From contig NZ_CP013293.1 in assembly GCF_001456155.1 (NCBI RefSeq), positions 3,286,001-3,350,000 on the forward strand: DNA of 64,000 nt, in the 5' to 3' direction. The stretch comes from Chryseobacterium sp. IHB B 17019 (GTDB lineage: Bacteria > Bacteroidota > Bacteroidia > Flavobacteriales > Weeksellaceae). The notes under the pieces are model-generated. The model did no database searches, was not told where the DNA came from, and worked only from the letters and a program-made list of their open reading frames with translations. Numbering within the stretch: position 1 is the first letter of the stretch; each line of letters begins with the position of its first letter. The position numbers were made by a program, and so were the translations under genes. This document shows positions 51,619 through 62,531 of this stretch, piece by piece.

Positions 51619-53160
51619 TTAATAACCAGGGTTTTGCTGGATTGATGGGTTTCCTAAAATTTCTGAAGATGGAATTGGTAATGTAAATCTATAATCAGTA
51701 ATATTTAGAGTAAGAGGTGTATTCGGGTTGAAATCATCATTAGCATTTCTATCAATACTTACTCCTGCCTCAGCACCAAGTCTTCTCAAATCAACATAAC
51801 GGTGTCCCTCAAAAGCAAGCTCTGCACGTCTTTCAGCCAAAATATCTCTAAGTGCATCTACTTTGCTAGAATATACTGGTAAAGTAGCTGTAGAATTAAA
51901 TCTTCTTGCATCTCTTACCGCTTTGATATATGTAGCTGCCGCCACATAGCCTGCTGGAGTTTGAGCTTCACACTCTGCAAGAATGAAATACATTTCTGAT
52001 AATCTGAAAACTTTTACATCATTTCTTAATGGTGCGTTTGTCTTACCAGGATATTTATCTATAATATACACTCCTTGTGCAGGTACAGATGTTGGATCTA
52101 TAAATGCATATCTTCTAATATCTAATGAATATGGAGTAGGTGTACCACTTGGTACATTCCATCTGTTGAATAGATTCAATCCTACAGTCCATAATGGAGA
52201 ACCTGACAGGTTAGTTGTATTAGTTGTATAGATACCTGCAATATTACCTCCAGTTCCACTTACTGGTCTGCTTAGTGTAAATAAATTTTCACCGTTATTT
52301 AAATCAGCCCAAAGTCTTCTATATGGGTTTGTTGGAGCAGCTGCATAAAATGCTGTATTCCATGCTGCAGTACCTGGAGTTCCTGTTGGTACAGGAGTAG
52401 AAACTGTCAGAGAAACACCTGAACTAGTTACTACACTTTGAGCATATTGTTTAGCTAAAGTATAGTTTTTTCTATATAGGTACATTCTAGCTCTCATTGC
52501 ATTCACTAGAGTCTTACTTGCAAAGAAAGGAAAGTTATGCGCAGTTGGAGGAGCAAGATTATTTTCTGCATATTGTAAATCAGATTCTACTAAAGCCCAA
52601 ATATCAGCATTCTTACTTCTGGGTAATTGCTCATTAATTTCAGGAACCCTGTTGATCAATATTACACCTAAAGCATTATCATCAGCCATATTTGGAGAGA
52701 AATAAGACTCTAAATTCAAATAAGCTAAAGCTCTCAATGTTCTTGCTTCTGCAAGTATATTATTATATGTTACAGTTTCTGAAGCATCAGGTGTGATTTT
52801 TTCAGCAGCTTCTAATAATCTGTTAACCCTATTGATATTAGTATAATTTTGTATCCAAATAGCAGATGCATATCCATCATTTGGAGTTAATACATATCTA
52901 TATAATCCTTGATCTTGTCCTGTATTACTTGGCCCTACTCTTAATTCATCTGTAAAAACAGAAGAAAACTTAATTTGATTTGTAACATCGAAACTTGTAT
53001 ATACTGATCCTAGTAAATATTTTTCTAAGTCTGATGTTGTTTTAAAAACAGTTTGGTCATTAAGTTCGCCTTCCTGTACGATATCAATAGCATCTTTACA
53101 AGATACTAAAACAGTACAAGCGAAACACACTGTCAATAGTTTATAAAAAATATTTTTCAT
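51619..53160 (-). CDS. SusD/RagB-family outer-membrane lipoprotein
   Basis: 513 residues. Lipobox VLVSC. Core helices AEARTLRALAYLNLESYF and RLSEMYFILAECEAQT, and a C-terminal AERRAELAFEGHRYVDLRR, the standard SusD signature. Surface partner of the SusC encoded just upstream. Together with the third lipoprotein and a divergent secreted subtilase, import of peptides is a reasonable guess. Confidence 0.93.
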   Translation of the reverse strand: MKNIFYKLLTVCFACTVLVSCKDAIDIVQEGELNDQTVFKTTSDLEKYLLGSVYTSFDVTNQIKFSSVFTDELRVGPSNTGQDQGLYRYVLTPNDGYASAIWIQNYTNINRVNRLLEAAEKITPDASETVTYNNILAEARTLRALAYLNLESYFSPNMADDNALGVILINRVPEINEQLPRSKNADIWALVESDLQYAENNLAPPTAHNFPFFASKTLVNAMRARMYLYRKNYTLAKQYAQSVVTSSGVSLTVSTPVPTGTPGTAAWNTAFYAAAPTNPYRRLWADLNNGENLFTLSRPVSGTGGNIAGIYTTNTTNLSGSPLWTVGLNLFNRWNVPSGTPTPYSLDIRRYAFIDPTSVPAQGVYIIDKYPGKTNAPLRNDVKVFRLSEMYFILAECEAQTPAGYVAAATYIKAVRDARRFNSTATLPVYSSKVDALRDILAERRAELAFEGHRYVDLRRLGAEAGVSIDRNANDDFNPNTPLTLNITDYRFTLPIPSSEILGNPSIQQNPGY

Positions 53161-53182
53161 TTTTATTATTAATTACTGTTAA

Positions 53183-56056
53183 TTAAAAGTCAATATTAGC
53201 ACCTAAAGAAACTGTTTTCATATTAGGATATACTGACGTTGAAGTTGCGAAAGTTGGTTCAGGATCAAATCCTTGCCATTTTGTAAATGTTAACAAGTTT
53301 TCTGCTTGTAAGAATACTCTAACTCCTCTGATTCCGCTATTACCGAACATCTCACTAGGAACCTTATATCCTAATACAACATTTTTTAATCTGATGAAAG
53401 AAGCGTCTTTTAAGAATCTGTCAGAATTTCCGTTATAAGCAAAGTTTGTTGCAAATAAAGAAGGTACGTTTGTATTAGTGTTATTAGCTGTCCAAGCATT
53501 TAATAATTCTCTAGATACATTATATCCGTCAACTGTTGTAGAATCATATACATAATCTAACTGATTATCATATTTGTATGCTCCTTGCTGATATGAGAAA
53601 TGAACATCTAAAGTAAATCCTTTATAAGATGAATTTACACCGAAACCACCAACCCATTTTGGCAAGTAGTTTTTACCTGTTGCTCTAGCATCTCTGTTAA
53701 CATCTGGAGTTTCAGTAACATTTCCGTTGATATCTAAGAACAATAAGTTACCATTACTCTGATTTACTCCTACGTAAGGAATCATGTACCATTCAGCTAA
53801 CTGACCTCCTACTACATTTCTAATACTTCCTGTTGTTTGATTTTGGATAAGGTCAACAATCTTACTCTTATTATAAGCCGTGTTAGCATATACAGACAAT
53901 TTGAAATCTGAATTTCTAAATAGGTGATACTTTAAACTAGCTTCTACACCTTCATTCTGTAATTTTCCGTTGTTTCCATTGATAGAATATAAACTTGTAA
54001 TTGCAGAAATGTTAATTGGACTATATAATTTATCCGTGCTTTTCTTGTAATAATCTAAGCTACCTTCTAATCTTCTGTTTAAGAACATATAGTCTAAACC
54101 AACGTTAAACTGTGAAATTTCTTCCCATTGAATGTCTGGGTTTGCAATTACTCCTGTATAATAAACTGCATTGTTATTATTATATCCTAGCCCCACAGTA
54201 TTTGTATCCCTAACCAAGTTAGTTCCTACAATTAATGGGTTGGTTCCATAAGCAGCAGTAACAACTTGAGCATTACCGTTAGTACCATACGAAGCTCTTA
54301 ATTTTAACATATCAATATTGGAACCCTGCATAAAGTTTTCTTTATCGATATTCCAACGACCTGCCACAGCCCAGAAAGTAGCCCATTTGTTATCACCAGT
54401 AAATCTATAACTTCCGTCTCTTCTTACTGTACCAGAAACACCATATTTATTAGCATAATCATAATCAAAAGTTCCAAAATAAGCTAATGTACCAGCTGTA
54501 ATTTTAGACGTGCTGTTTGATGGATTATAAATATTTGGAGTTGCTGGGTTGAACGGGATCCATCCTGTTCCAGCTCCGAATGACCAGTTTAGTGGGTTCA
54601 AACCATTTTGACGTCCTGAAGTAGCCTCATAGTGAACTTTCATATAATCTAAATAAGCGCCAAGATCAATTGTGTGCTCTCCAAAAGATTTTTTATAACT
54701 TACGTTAGTAATTGAGCTGAATGTAAGATCTGTTGACTTTACATTATCTTCAACTCCTCCATACTCCGTGCCTGAAGAAGAAGCAACAACTAAAGCTAAA
54801 TAAGACCAGGGAGCTCTTGCGAAAATTCTTTGATTATACTTATAATCAATACCTGTTCTGTTACCAACGGTTAAGTCATCAGTAATTTTATAAGACAAAG
54901 CCGCATTTGCAATAATACTAGTCTCAGTAAGCTTGTTAGGAAGTGTTCCTTTTAAGATATCTTGTAAAACATACACGTTATTACCATTACTAAAATCAGA
55001 ACCAATACCATTTAATAAATCCTGACCATTAGCATATACATCAGGTGCTAAAGTTGGCAAACCTACAATAGACCCTAATAGAGGATTTTGGATAACATTA
55101 GAATTAATATCACCTCTGGTTTCCTCTTCTAACTGATGTCTTACAGAATGACCTAAACCAATATTTAGTGAGTAATTAAATTTATTATTTTTCGATTTAC
55201 CCATTAAGTTATTTCTTAATGTAAATCTTTGGAAATCTGTAGTAGGCACGATACCATCCTGCTTCATATATCCAACAGAAGAATAGTTACTTAAATTCGC
55301 ACCTCCTGCTGATATTTGTAAATCATGACTTTGAGTTATACCCGTTCTGAAGAATTGCTTTCTCCAATTTGTATTCGTTGTATAATTTGCAATTTGTTCA
55401 GGAGTCATATTAGCACCCTGCCCTAAACCTGCACGATTTTGAATTGTCAGCAATTCTTGTGCGCTTGCCATATCATATTTTGTTTCCGGCAAGAAACTTG
55501 TCCCTATACTTGTATTATAAGAAACATCAAATCTAGTTCCATACCTTCCTCTTTTCGTATTGATGATAACTACACCATTCGCCCCTCTGTTACCATAAAT
55601 TGCAGTTGCAGCAGCATCTTTAAGAACTGAAGAACTTTCGATATCGTTTGGATTTAAGTTACGAAACTGTGTTGCATTAGAGATCATACCATCAATTACA
55701 TATAATGGATCAGACTGAGAGTTAATTGAACTTACCCCTCTGATGATTAGATCCATTTTTGCAGAACCCGGAGATCCTGAAGTAGAACTTACACTAAGAC
55801 CAGCAACTTCCCCCTGCATTGATTGTAAAAAAGAAACATTGGGTCTATTCTCCAATCTTTCTCCTGAAATCGTTACAGAAGCAGTAGCATTTTGAGGTTT
55901 AGTCTGAGTTTTACTATACCCTAATACCACAACTTCTTCAATGTTAGAAGTCTTTGGAACAGTATCGGTTACCTTTTTTGTTGATTGCGCCATTGTTAGC
56001 TGTCCTCCTATAAAGAACATAACTCCAGCACTTAGCACTTTTAGTTTACCATTCAT
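53183..56056 (-). CDS. SusC/RagA-family TonB-dependent transporter
   Basis: 957 residues from the ATG at 56056 (MNGKLKVL); the frame begins three codons earlier with TTG. Signal, then TonB-box region (IEEVVVLGYSKTQTKP), plug (FLQSMQGEVAGLSVSSTSGS, YVIDGMISNATQF, IYGNRGANGVVIINTKRGRYG) and barrel to the last aromatic strand. Like the other SusC here it lacks the N-terminal carboxypeptidase-like domain. A near-consensus -7 element (CATATTTG on the minus strand, at 56085-56092) lies just above. Confidence 0.93.
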   Translation of the reverse strand: MNGKLKVLSAGVMFFIGGQLTMAQSTKKVTDTVPKTSNIEEVVVLGYSKTQTKPQNATASVTISGERLENRPNVSFLQSMQGEVAGLSVSSTSGSPGSAKMDLIIRGVSSINSQSDPLYVIDGMISNATQFRNLNPNDIESSSVLKDAAATAIYGNRGANGVVIINTKRGRYGTRFDVSYNTSIGTSFLPETKYDMASAQELLTIQNRAGLGQGANMTPEQIANYTTNTNWRKQFFRTGITQSHDLQISAGGANLSNYSSVGYMKQDGIVPTTDFQRFTLRNNLMGKSKNNKFNYSLNIGLGHSVRHQLEEETRGDINSNVIQNPLLGSIVGLPTLAPDVYANGQDLLNGIGSDFSNGNNVYVLQDILKGTLPNKLTETSIIANAALSYKITDDLTVGNRTGIDYKYNQRIFARAPWSYLALVVASSSGTEYGGVEDNVKSTDLTFSSITNVSYKKSFGEHTIDLGAYLDYMKVHYEATSGRQNGLNPLNWSFGAGTGWIPFNPATPNIYNPSNSTSKITAGTLAYFGTFDYDYANKYGVSGTVRRDGSYRFTGDNKWATFWAVAGRWNIDKENFMQGSNIDMLKLRASYGTNGNAQVVTAAYGTNPLIVGTNLVRDTNTVGLGYNNNNAVYYTGVIANPDIQWEEISQFNVGLDYMFLNRRLEGSLDYYKKSTDKLYSPINISAITSLYSINGNNGKLQNEGVEASLKYHLFRNSDFKLSVYANTAYNKSKIVDLIQNQTTGSIRNVVGGQLAEWYMIPYVGVNQSNGNLLFLDINGNVTETPDVNRDARATGKNYLPKWVGGFGVNSSYKGFTLDVHFSYQQGAYKYDNQLDYVYDSTTVDGYNVSRELLNAWTANNTNTNVPSLFATNFAYNGNSDRFLKDASFIRLKNVVLGYKVPSEMFGNSGIRGVRVFLQAENLLTFTKWQGFDPEPTFATSTSVYPNMKTVSLGANIDF

Positions 56057-56163
56057 TATTAACAAAATTTAATATTATAGGTGCAAATATGTTAATAAAT
56101 ATTAAATCCTCCAAATAAATTACGTTATATTTTTAATAAGCTATTAAAATCATTATATTTCTA

Positions 56164-56171
56164 TATATTTG
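56164..56171 (+). promoter_or_regulatory. -7 element for the secreted subtilase
   Basis: TATATTTG, exact TAnnTTTG, 17 bases before the ATG at 56189. Confidence 0.45.
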
Positions 56172-56188
56172 TTGATAAAATTTTAAAT

Positions 56189-58099
56189 ATGAAGAGACAA
56201 ATACTTTTTATAAATGCTTTTCTAATAGCATCTTTTTTTAGTGCTCAAACTGTCGAAGAACGTAAAAAAATCTCACTTGAATCTAATCACTTTGAAAATC
56301 AAAAGTTATTTTCAATTTTGAAAAAAGAAGATTCCGATCGTAAATTAAGATTAAAAATGTATTTAAATTCTTCCAATAACAATGTTAGTAGATTGAAAAT
56401 TGGAGAGTTTGGGATTCAAGAAATAGTTGATGTATTACCAAATGGAGAGAAGATTTATGCCAGGACTTATAATTTAGGAGCAGCAACTACTGCACGGGCA
56501 ACTCAGCTATACAATGGTGGAAGCTTAGGTATAAATATTCAGGGACAAAACATGGATGCTTGTGTTTGGGACGGAGGAAATGTTAGAGATACACATCAGG
56601 AATTTATGGTAAATGGTATCAGTAAAATTACAAATATGGATGCTGTTGTTTTTGCAGATCATTCAACACATGTTGCCGGTACAATTGCTGCACAAGGAAT
56701 TAACAGTTTAGTTAGAGGTCTGGCTTTTAACTCTTCCATAAGATCATATAACTGGACAGATGACTTGACTGAAATGTTGTCTGAGGCTTCTTCCGGCACA
56801 TTGGTATCTAATCATTCATATGGAATGGGATCACTTGGCAGCCTATGGTTTTATGGAGCTTATGATAGTAGAGCAAGACAGATGGATAACATTTGTTATA
56901 ACAATCCTTACTATCTCCCTGTTGTTGCTGCTGGAAATGACCGTAACGAAGTTACCCCACCAGGATCTACCCAATTAGGAACTAAGGGTGGATATGATAT
57001 GATTTTTGGGCATGGAAATGCAAAAAATGTCATAACAGTAGCCGCAGTGAATCAAGTTGCAAATTATGTTAATGCTTCTAGTGTCATTATGTCTCCATTT
57101 AGTAGTTGGGGACCATCAGATGATGGAAGAATTAAACCGGATATTTCTATGAAAGGGGTGAATGTAAGATCAACTTTATCGACATCAGATACTTCGGTAG
57201 GTATTATGTCAGGAACATCTATGGCATCACCAGGAGTTACCGGTGTTGTACTTCTTTTACAACAATATTATAATCAACTTTATAGTAACTATATGAAAGC
57301 TGCAACTGTGAAGGGCTTAATATTACATACTGCCGATGAAGCGGGAATTTATCCGGGTCCTGATTATGAATTCGGCTGGGGGCTTATTAATGCTGAAAAA
57401 GCAGCAATTGCTATTCGCGATAAAAATGCTACTGCATCAAATAAAAGTGTAATAGAAGAGTTAACTTTAAATAACAACTCAACTTATACCAAAACAATTA
57501 CTGCTAGCGGAACAAGTCCTTTAAAGATTTCAATATCTTGGACTGATCCACAATCACCAACTATAAATACAGGAACTGTTGATCCAACAACTAAATATCT
57601 AATTAATGATTTAGATATTAAAGTAACACATAACGATACAATATATTACCCTTGGAAAATGCAAGGAATGTCAAATCCTGGAGATCCAGCAACCAATACC
57701 TCAGTTAATAACGCCGATAATTTCGAAAGAGTAGATATTAATAATCCTTCAGGAACTTATACAATAACTGTGACACACAAAGGAACTCTTTCTGGGGGAA
57801 GTCAAAATTTCAGTTTAATTGCAACATCAGAAAATCTTTCAACTTTATCAACTAATGATTTAGCTCTTAATGAAAATACAGTAGATTTTTATCCTAATCC
57901 GGCAAAAGAGTATCTTTATATTAAAGAAAAAGATAATAATTTAAATATTATTATTTATGACATTTCTGGTAAATTAGTTTTAAAAACAAAGCTTATAGAT
58001 GGAAAATTAAATATCAGTGATTTAATAAAAGGTAACTATATTGTTAATTACACTACTTCAACAGGAGTAAAAAAGAATTTTAAATTTATTAAAAACTAA
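56189..58099 (+). CDS. Secreted S8 serine peptidase (subtilisin family), T9SS-sorted
   Basis: 636 residues. Signal QILFINAFLIASFFSA. A short propeptide region is followed by the S8 domain with triad Asp (ACVWDGGNVRDTHQEF), His (DHSTHVAGTIAAQG) and Ser (SGTSMASPGVTG). A beta-rich P/proprotein-convertase-like domain follows, then a C-terminal T9SS sorting domain (VDFYPNPAKEYLYIKEKD and IYDISGKLVLKT). Exported across both membranes and probably surface-bound or released. Divergent from the second SusCD operon, so the two may act as a protein-degrading and peptide-importing set. Confidence 0.94.
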   Translation: MKRQILFINAFLIASFFSAQTVEERKKISLESNHFENQKLFSILKKEDSDRKLRLKMYLNSSNNNVSRLKIGEFGIQEIVDVLPNGEKIYARTYNLGAATTARATQLYNGGSLGINIQGQNMDACVWDGGNVRDTHQEFMVNGISKITNMDAVVFADHSTHVAGTIAAQGINSLVRGLAFNSSIRSYNWTDDLTEMLSEASSGTLVSNHSYGMGSLGSLWFYGAYDSRARQMDNICYNNPYYLPVVAAGNDRNEVTPPGSTQLGTKGGYDMIFGHGNAKNVITVAAVNQVANYVNASSVIMSPFSSWGPSDDGRIKPDISMKGVNVRSTLSTSDTSVGIMSGTSMASPGVTGVVLLLQQYYNQLYSNYMKAATVKGLILHTADEAGIYPGPDYEFGWGLINAEKAAIAIRDKNATASNKSVIEELTLNNNSTYTKTITASGTSPLKISISWTDPQSPTINTGTVDPTTKYLINDLDIKVTHNDTIYYPWKMQGMSNPGDPATNTSVNNADNFERVDINNPSGTYTITVTHKGTLSGGSQNFSLIATSENLSTLSTNDLALNENTVDFYPNPAKEYLYIKEKDNNLNIIIYDISGKLVLKTKLIDGKLNISDLIKGNYIVNYTTSTGVKKNFKFIKN

Positions 58100-58145
58100 G
58101 AAATTTATTTTTAAACAAAGACTTTAATTTACTATAAATTATAAA

Positions 58146-58177
58146 TAAAAAAACCACTCTTCCGAGTGGTTTTTTTA
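58146..58177. terminator. Bidirectional terminator
   Basis: Arms AAACCACTC (58151-58159) and GAGTGGTTT (58164-58172), loop TTCC, with A and T runs either side, between the subtilase and infB. Confidence 0.9.
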
Positions 58178-58189
58178 TTTATAGTATGC

Positions 58190-61100
58190 TTATTTCAGTT
58201 TCTTCTTCACAGCAACCTCTTCATAAACTTCAAGAATATCACCGACTTCGATGTCATTGTATCCTTTCAGGTTCAATCCACATTCGTAGCCTTTTGTTAC
58301 TTCTTTTACGTCATCTTTGAAACGTTTCAAGCTTTCAAGCTCGCCGTCGAATTTTACAATTCCGTCGCGAAGAACTCTTACTTTCGATTGTCTTGTAACT
58401 TTTCCTGAAAGAACCATACATCCGGCAATTGTTCCAACCTTAGAAATTTTGAATACTTCTCTGATCTCAACATTACCAATAACCTGTTCTTTAATCTCAG
58501 GTGAAAGCATACCTTCCATCGCTTCTTTTACTTCTTCAATTGCAGCATAAATTACAGAGTAGTTTCTGATTTCGATTTCTTCTCTGTCTGCAAGATCTTT
58601 TGCATTCGCACCAGCTCTTACGTTGAATCCGATGATAATTGCATCAGAAGCAGCAGCTAAGTTTACATCAGATTCAGTGATCTGTCCTACACCTTTATGA
58701 AGGATATTAACATTGATTTCAGCAGTAGAAAGTCTTTGTAACTGATCAGATAATGCCTCAACAGAACCATCCACGTCACCTTTAAGGATAATGTTCAATT
58801 CTTTGAAATCTCCTAAAGCAATTCTTCTTCCTAATTCTTCTAATGTCGTATGTTTTTTAGTTCTGATAGAAAGTTCTCTCTGAAGCTGCTCTCTCTTATT
58901 AGCAATTGTTTTAGCTTCACTTTCATCTTCATAAACTTTAAATTTATCACCCGCAGTCGGAGCTCCGTCAAGACCTAAAATAGTTACCGGAATGGATGGA
59001 CCCGCTTCTGTAAGGTTTCTACCTCTTTCATCAAGCATCGCCTTTACCTTACCGTGGTTTTTACCGGCTACTACATAATCTCCAACCCTTAAAGTTCCTG
59101 TTTGCACCAACATGGTAGCAACATATCCTCTTCCTTTATCTAATGAAGCTTCAATAACAACACCTTGGGCATTTCTATTAGGATTAGCTTTTAAATCCAG
59201 CATTTCTGCCTGAAGTAGAACTTTTTCCAATAAAACATCCATATTGTTACCAAATTTCGCCGAAATTTCCTGAGCCTGAACATTACCTCCCCATTCTTCA
59301 ACCAAGATATTCATACCCGAAAGTTGCTGACGAATGTTGTCCGGATTGGCATTTGGCCTGTCCACTTTATTCAATGCGATAATCATTGGTACACCTGCAG
59401 CCTGTGCGTGGGAAATTGCTTCTTTTGTCTGAGGCATCACATCATCATCGGCAGCAATTACAATGATTGCAATATCCGTGATCTGAGCACCTCTTGCTCT
59501 CATCGCCGTAAAGGCTTCGTGACCTGGTGTATCTAAGAATGTAATTCTTTGTCCGTTTTCCAGTTTCACATTATAAGCACCGATATGCTGTGTAATACCT
59601 CCGGATTCACCGGCAATTACGTTGGTTTTTCTTACGTAATCCAGTAGCGATGTTTTACCGTGGTCTACGTGTCCCATTACCGTCACAATCGGAGCTCTTG
59701 AAGTAAGGTCCTCTTCGTTATCGATTTCATCTTCTGCGTCGCTTTCTTCAAGATCAGCATCAGAGAATTCAATTTTATATCCAAATTCGTCAGCTACCAA
59801 CAATAAGGTATCAGCTTCCAGTCTTTGGTTCATGGTAACCATTACTCCTAATGAGAAACAAGCAGAGATTACTTCTGTAGGCGAAACATTCATTAAACTC
59901 GCCAATTCACCAACCGTGATGAATTCCGTTACTTTTAATGTTCTGTCTGCCGCATCAATTTCCTGCTGACGTTCGTCCTGTTCTCTACGGTAATTTCTTT
60001 TATCTTTTCTGTGTTTAGCAGATTTTGATTTACCTCCTTTATTCGTTAATTTTTCAAGAGTTTCCTTGATCTGGTTTTTAACTTGTTCGTCTGTCAACTC
60101 AACAGGCATTGTTCTCTGACCAGGTCTGTTATTCCCAAAACGGTTTCCGCCTTGTCCACCTTGTCCCTGAGGACGGTTTCCTGGAGCACCTTGTCCTGGA
60201 GGGCGATTACCTGTGTTGTTTCCGAAACGGTTTCCTCCAGCGGCTTGTCCACCCTGACCTTGAGGACGGTTTTGTCCACCCTGGTTGTTACCAAAACGGT
60301 TTCCGCCAGCTGCTTGGCCTCCTTGTCCCTGAGGACGGTTCTGTCCACCCTGCCCTTGTGGGCGGTTTCCTTGTCCTGTTTGATTATTATTGTTTCCACC
60401 TTGTTGGTTTGGACCTCCAGGCTTTTCAATTCTTTTTCTTTTCTTTTTTGCTCCGCCTTTGGATTTATCAGCAAACTGACTCAAGTCAATTTTTTCCCCA
60501 ACAATCTTAGGACCGTCAAGTTTTTGATAAACTGTTTCAATTTTCTGAGGTTCCTGAGACTCTTCTTCAATTTTGGCAGGTTCGGCAGCTTTTACCTCAG
60601 CAGGTTTAGCCGGAGCTTCTACTACTGGTGGTTTTGGAGTTTCTTTTACCTTTTCTTCCACTACTGGTTTTTCTTCTGCTTTTTTCTCCTCTGTTTTTGG
60701 TTTGTCTTTTTTTACAGGTCTGTTTCTGGACTCTATTTGTGACAAATCTATTTTATCCAGAACTTTAAATTCCTGTTTTTCAGGTGCTGCTTTTACCTCA
60801 GGAGCAGGAGCAGCTTCCTCCTTCTTCTCTTGTACAACCGGCTCTGGTGCAGGAGTCGGAGCTGGAGCAGGAGTTTCTTCCACTTCAGGCTGTTTAGATT
60901 CAAGATCTATTTTACCTAAAATTTTAGTTTCTGGTTTATTAGCTTTAGCTCTTATTACTTCAGGGGCTTTCTCAATTTCCAGTTTTTCTTCCGGAACCTT
61001 TGTGATCACCACCTCATGGGAAGCTTTACGTTGTTCGCCGTCTTTGGCAAACTCAGCCTCCAATGCAGAATATGCCGCTTCTTCTAATTGAGCGTTAGGA

Positions 61101-61201
61101 TTGCTTTCAACCTCGATACCCTTAGCCTGTAAAAATTCTACTAATCTGGACATCGAAATATTGAATTCCTTAACCGCTTTATTTAATCTTATTTTTGGCA
61201 T
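58190..61201 (-). CDS. infB: Translation initiation factor IF-2
   Basis: 1003 residues. GTPase that places initiator tRNA on the 30S subunit. The N-terminal IF2 domain ([20 protein letters not shown]) is followed by a long acidic/proline/lysine linker, a Gly/Asn/Gln-rich segment (about 263-362) with near-copies of GGNRFGNN and NRPQGQGGQ, and a second N-terminal subdomain. The G domain starts near 500 with [22 protein letters not shown] and NKVDRP. Domains II-IV follow, ending with the [15 protein letters not shown] part. The repeat segment is a lineage feature that may help solubility or binding. Same strand as nusA and rimP. Confidence 0.98.
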   Translation of the reverse strand: MPKIRLNKAVKEFNISMSRLVEFLQAKGIEVESNPNAQLEEAAYSALEAEFAKDGEQRKASHEVVITKVPEEKLEIEKAPEVIRAKANKPETKILGKIDLESKQPEVEETPAPAPTPAPEPVVQEKKEEAAPAPEVKAAPEKQEFKVLDKIDLSQIESRNRPVKKDKPKTEEKKAEEKPVVEEKVKETPKPPVVEAPAKPAEVKAAEPAKIEEESQEPQKIETVYQKLDGPKIVGEKIDLSQFADKSKGGAKKKRKRIEKPGGPNQQGGNNNNQTGQGNRPQGQGGQNRPQGQGGQAAGGNRFGNNQGGQNRPQGQGGQAAGGNRFGNNTGNRPPGQGAPGNRPQGQGGQGGNRFGNNRPGQRTMPVELTDEQVKNQIKETLEKLTNKGGKSKSAKHRKDKRNYRREQDERQQEIDAADRTLKVTEFITVGELASLMNVSPTEVISACFSLGVMVTMNQRLEADTLLLVADEFGYKIEFSDADLEESDAEDEIDNEEDLTSRAPIVTVMGHVDHGKTSLLDYVRKTNVIAGESGGITQHIGAYNVKLENGQRITFLDTPGHEAFTAMRARGAQITDIAIIVIAADDDVMPQTKEAISHAQAAGVPMIIALNKVDRPNANPDNIRQQLSGMNILVEEWGGNVQAQEISAKFGNNMDVLLEKVLLQAEMLDLKANPNRNAQGVVIEASLDKGRGYVATMLVQTGTLRVGDYVVAGKNHGKVKAMLDERGRNLTEAGPSIPVTILGLDGAPTAGDKFKVYEDESEAKTIANKREQLQRELSIRTKKHTTLEELGRRIALGDFKELNIILKGDVDGSVEALSDQLQRLSTAEINVNILHKGVGQITESDVNLAAASDAIIIGFNVRAGANAKDLADREEIEIRNYSVIYAAIEEVKEAMEGMLSPEIKEQVIGNVEIREVFKISKVGTIAGCMVLSGKVTRQSKVRVLRDGIVKFDGELESLKRFKDDVKEVTKGYECGLNLKGYNDIEVGDILEVYEEVAVKKKLK

Positions 61202-61279
61202 CTATTATTTTTACTATTTTTTTAATTCTTAAAATTAAAGTATTTCTTTTTTACTGTTTATTAAAATTTATTTAAAATC

Positions 61280-62515
61280 TTAATCTTCAAATTCTTCTCT
61301 CAGAATACGCTTCACGTCTTCAATCGTCTCTTCCTCCAAGTCAACCATATTCAGTAGACTTTCAGTTTCTTTATCCAAAACCGATTTTGCAGTAGTAAGA
61401 CCTACTTTTTTAAATTCATCCAAAATCCACTGCTCGATATCATCATTGAATTCTTTCAATTCAACATCATCATCTTCGCTGGATTCTCTGTGTACATCAA
61501 TCTCATAACCTGACAACCAAGAAGCAAGTCTGATATTCTGGCCTTGTTTTCCGATTACTTTAGAAATCTCCTCAACAGGGGTATAAACTAATGCGTAGTT
61601 GTTATCCTCATTGATATCAATTTTGTTGATAGTAACATTTCCTAGAGCTCTCTTCACCAAAATCTCAGGGTTTTTCGACCACTGGATTACATCGATGTTT
61701 TCATTTCTCAACTCTCTTACCACTCCGTGGATTCTTGATCCTTTCACACCCACACAGGCTCCTACGGGATCAATTCTGTCGTCGTAAGCATCCACTGCAA
61801 TCTTCGCCTTCTCTCCGGGAATTCTTACTACTTTTTTCAGCATAATAGTACCATCCTGAATTTCAGGGATCTCCAGCTCTAATAATTTCTCAAGGAATTT
61901 AGGTGCAGTTCTGGAAATAATAATCTGCGGTTTTGAACCTTTGAAATCTACTGTTTCCACAATAGCTCTGATATTCTCACCTTTTTTAAAGAAATCTGAC
62001 GGAATCTGATTTTCTTTAGGCAAAATAAATTCGTTTCCTTCATCATCCAGCAAAATCACGTGCTTGTGACGGATATGGTGGATTTCCCCGATTACAATTT
62101 CCCCGATCCTGTCTTTAAACTGCTCATACAACATGGCATTGTTGTGTTCCTGCAATTTCGTAGCCAAAATCTGTTTCAAAGTAAGGATATTTCTTCTTCC
62201 CAACTGTGCAACAGGAATTTCCATCGTAAAATCTTCTCCTACTTCGAAGGTAGGGTCAATTTTTTTAGCTTCCGAGATTTCAATTTCCAAATCATCATCT
62301 TCAGACATCTCGTCCTCAACAATAGTTTTATTCAAAAATATCTGAAAATCTCCTTTATCAGGGTTTACAATCACATCAAAATGATCATCCGAATCGTATC
62401 TTTTTCTTAAAAGTGTCTTCAGCGAATCTTCAATAATTGCCATAAGATCAATCTTACTGATCCCTTTTTCGTCTTTAAAATCACCAAAGGATTCAATCAA
62501 CGCTATATTGTCCAT
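61280..62515 (-). CDS. nusA: Transcription termination/antitermination factor NusA
   Basis: 411 residues. The NusA N-terminal domain binds RNA polymerase (MDNIALIESFGDFKDEKGIS). An S1 domain follows (KDRIGEIVIGEIHHIRHKHV), then two KH domains, the second with the IGKQGQNIRLASWLSGYEID loop, and a short acidic tail in place of the longer C-terminal repeats of proteobacterial NusA. Modulates pausing and termination. Sits between rimP and infB in the conserved order; gaps of 16 and 78 bases. Confidence 0.97.
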   Translation of the reverse strand: MDNIALIESFGDFKDEKGISKIDLMAIIEDSLKTLLRKRYDSDDHFDVIVNPDKGDFQIFLNKTIVEDEMSEDDDLEIEISEAKKIDPTFEVGEDFTMEIPVAQLGRRNILTLKQILATKLQEHNNAMLYEQFKDRIGEIVIGEIHHIRHKHVILLDDEGNEFILPKENQIPSDFFKKGENIRAIVETVDFKGSKPQIIISRTAPKFLEKLLELEIPEIQDGTIMLKKVVRIPGEKAKIAVDAYDDRIDPVGACVGVKGSRIHGVVRELRNENIDVIQWSKNPEILVKRALGNVTINKIDINEDNNYALVYTPVEEISKVIGKQGQNIRLASWLSGYEIDVHRESSEDDDVELKEFNDDIEQWILDEFKKVGLTTAKSVLDKETESLLNMVDLEEETIEDVKRILREEFED

Positions 62516-62531
62516 CTATTCTTTTTTCTTT

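Noticed and set aside
60083..60742. Long plus-strand open frames opposite infB
   Set aside because: They mirror the low-complexity infB segment and have biased, repetitive composition; shadows of the real gene.
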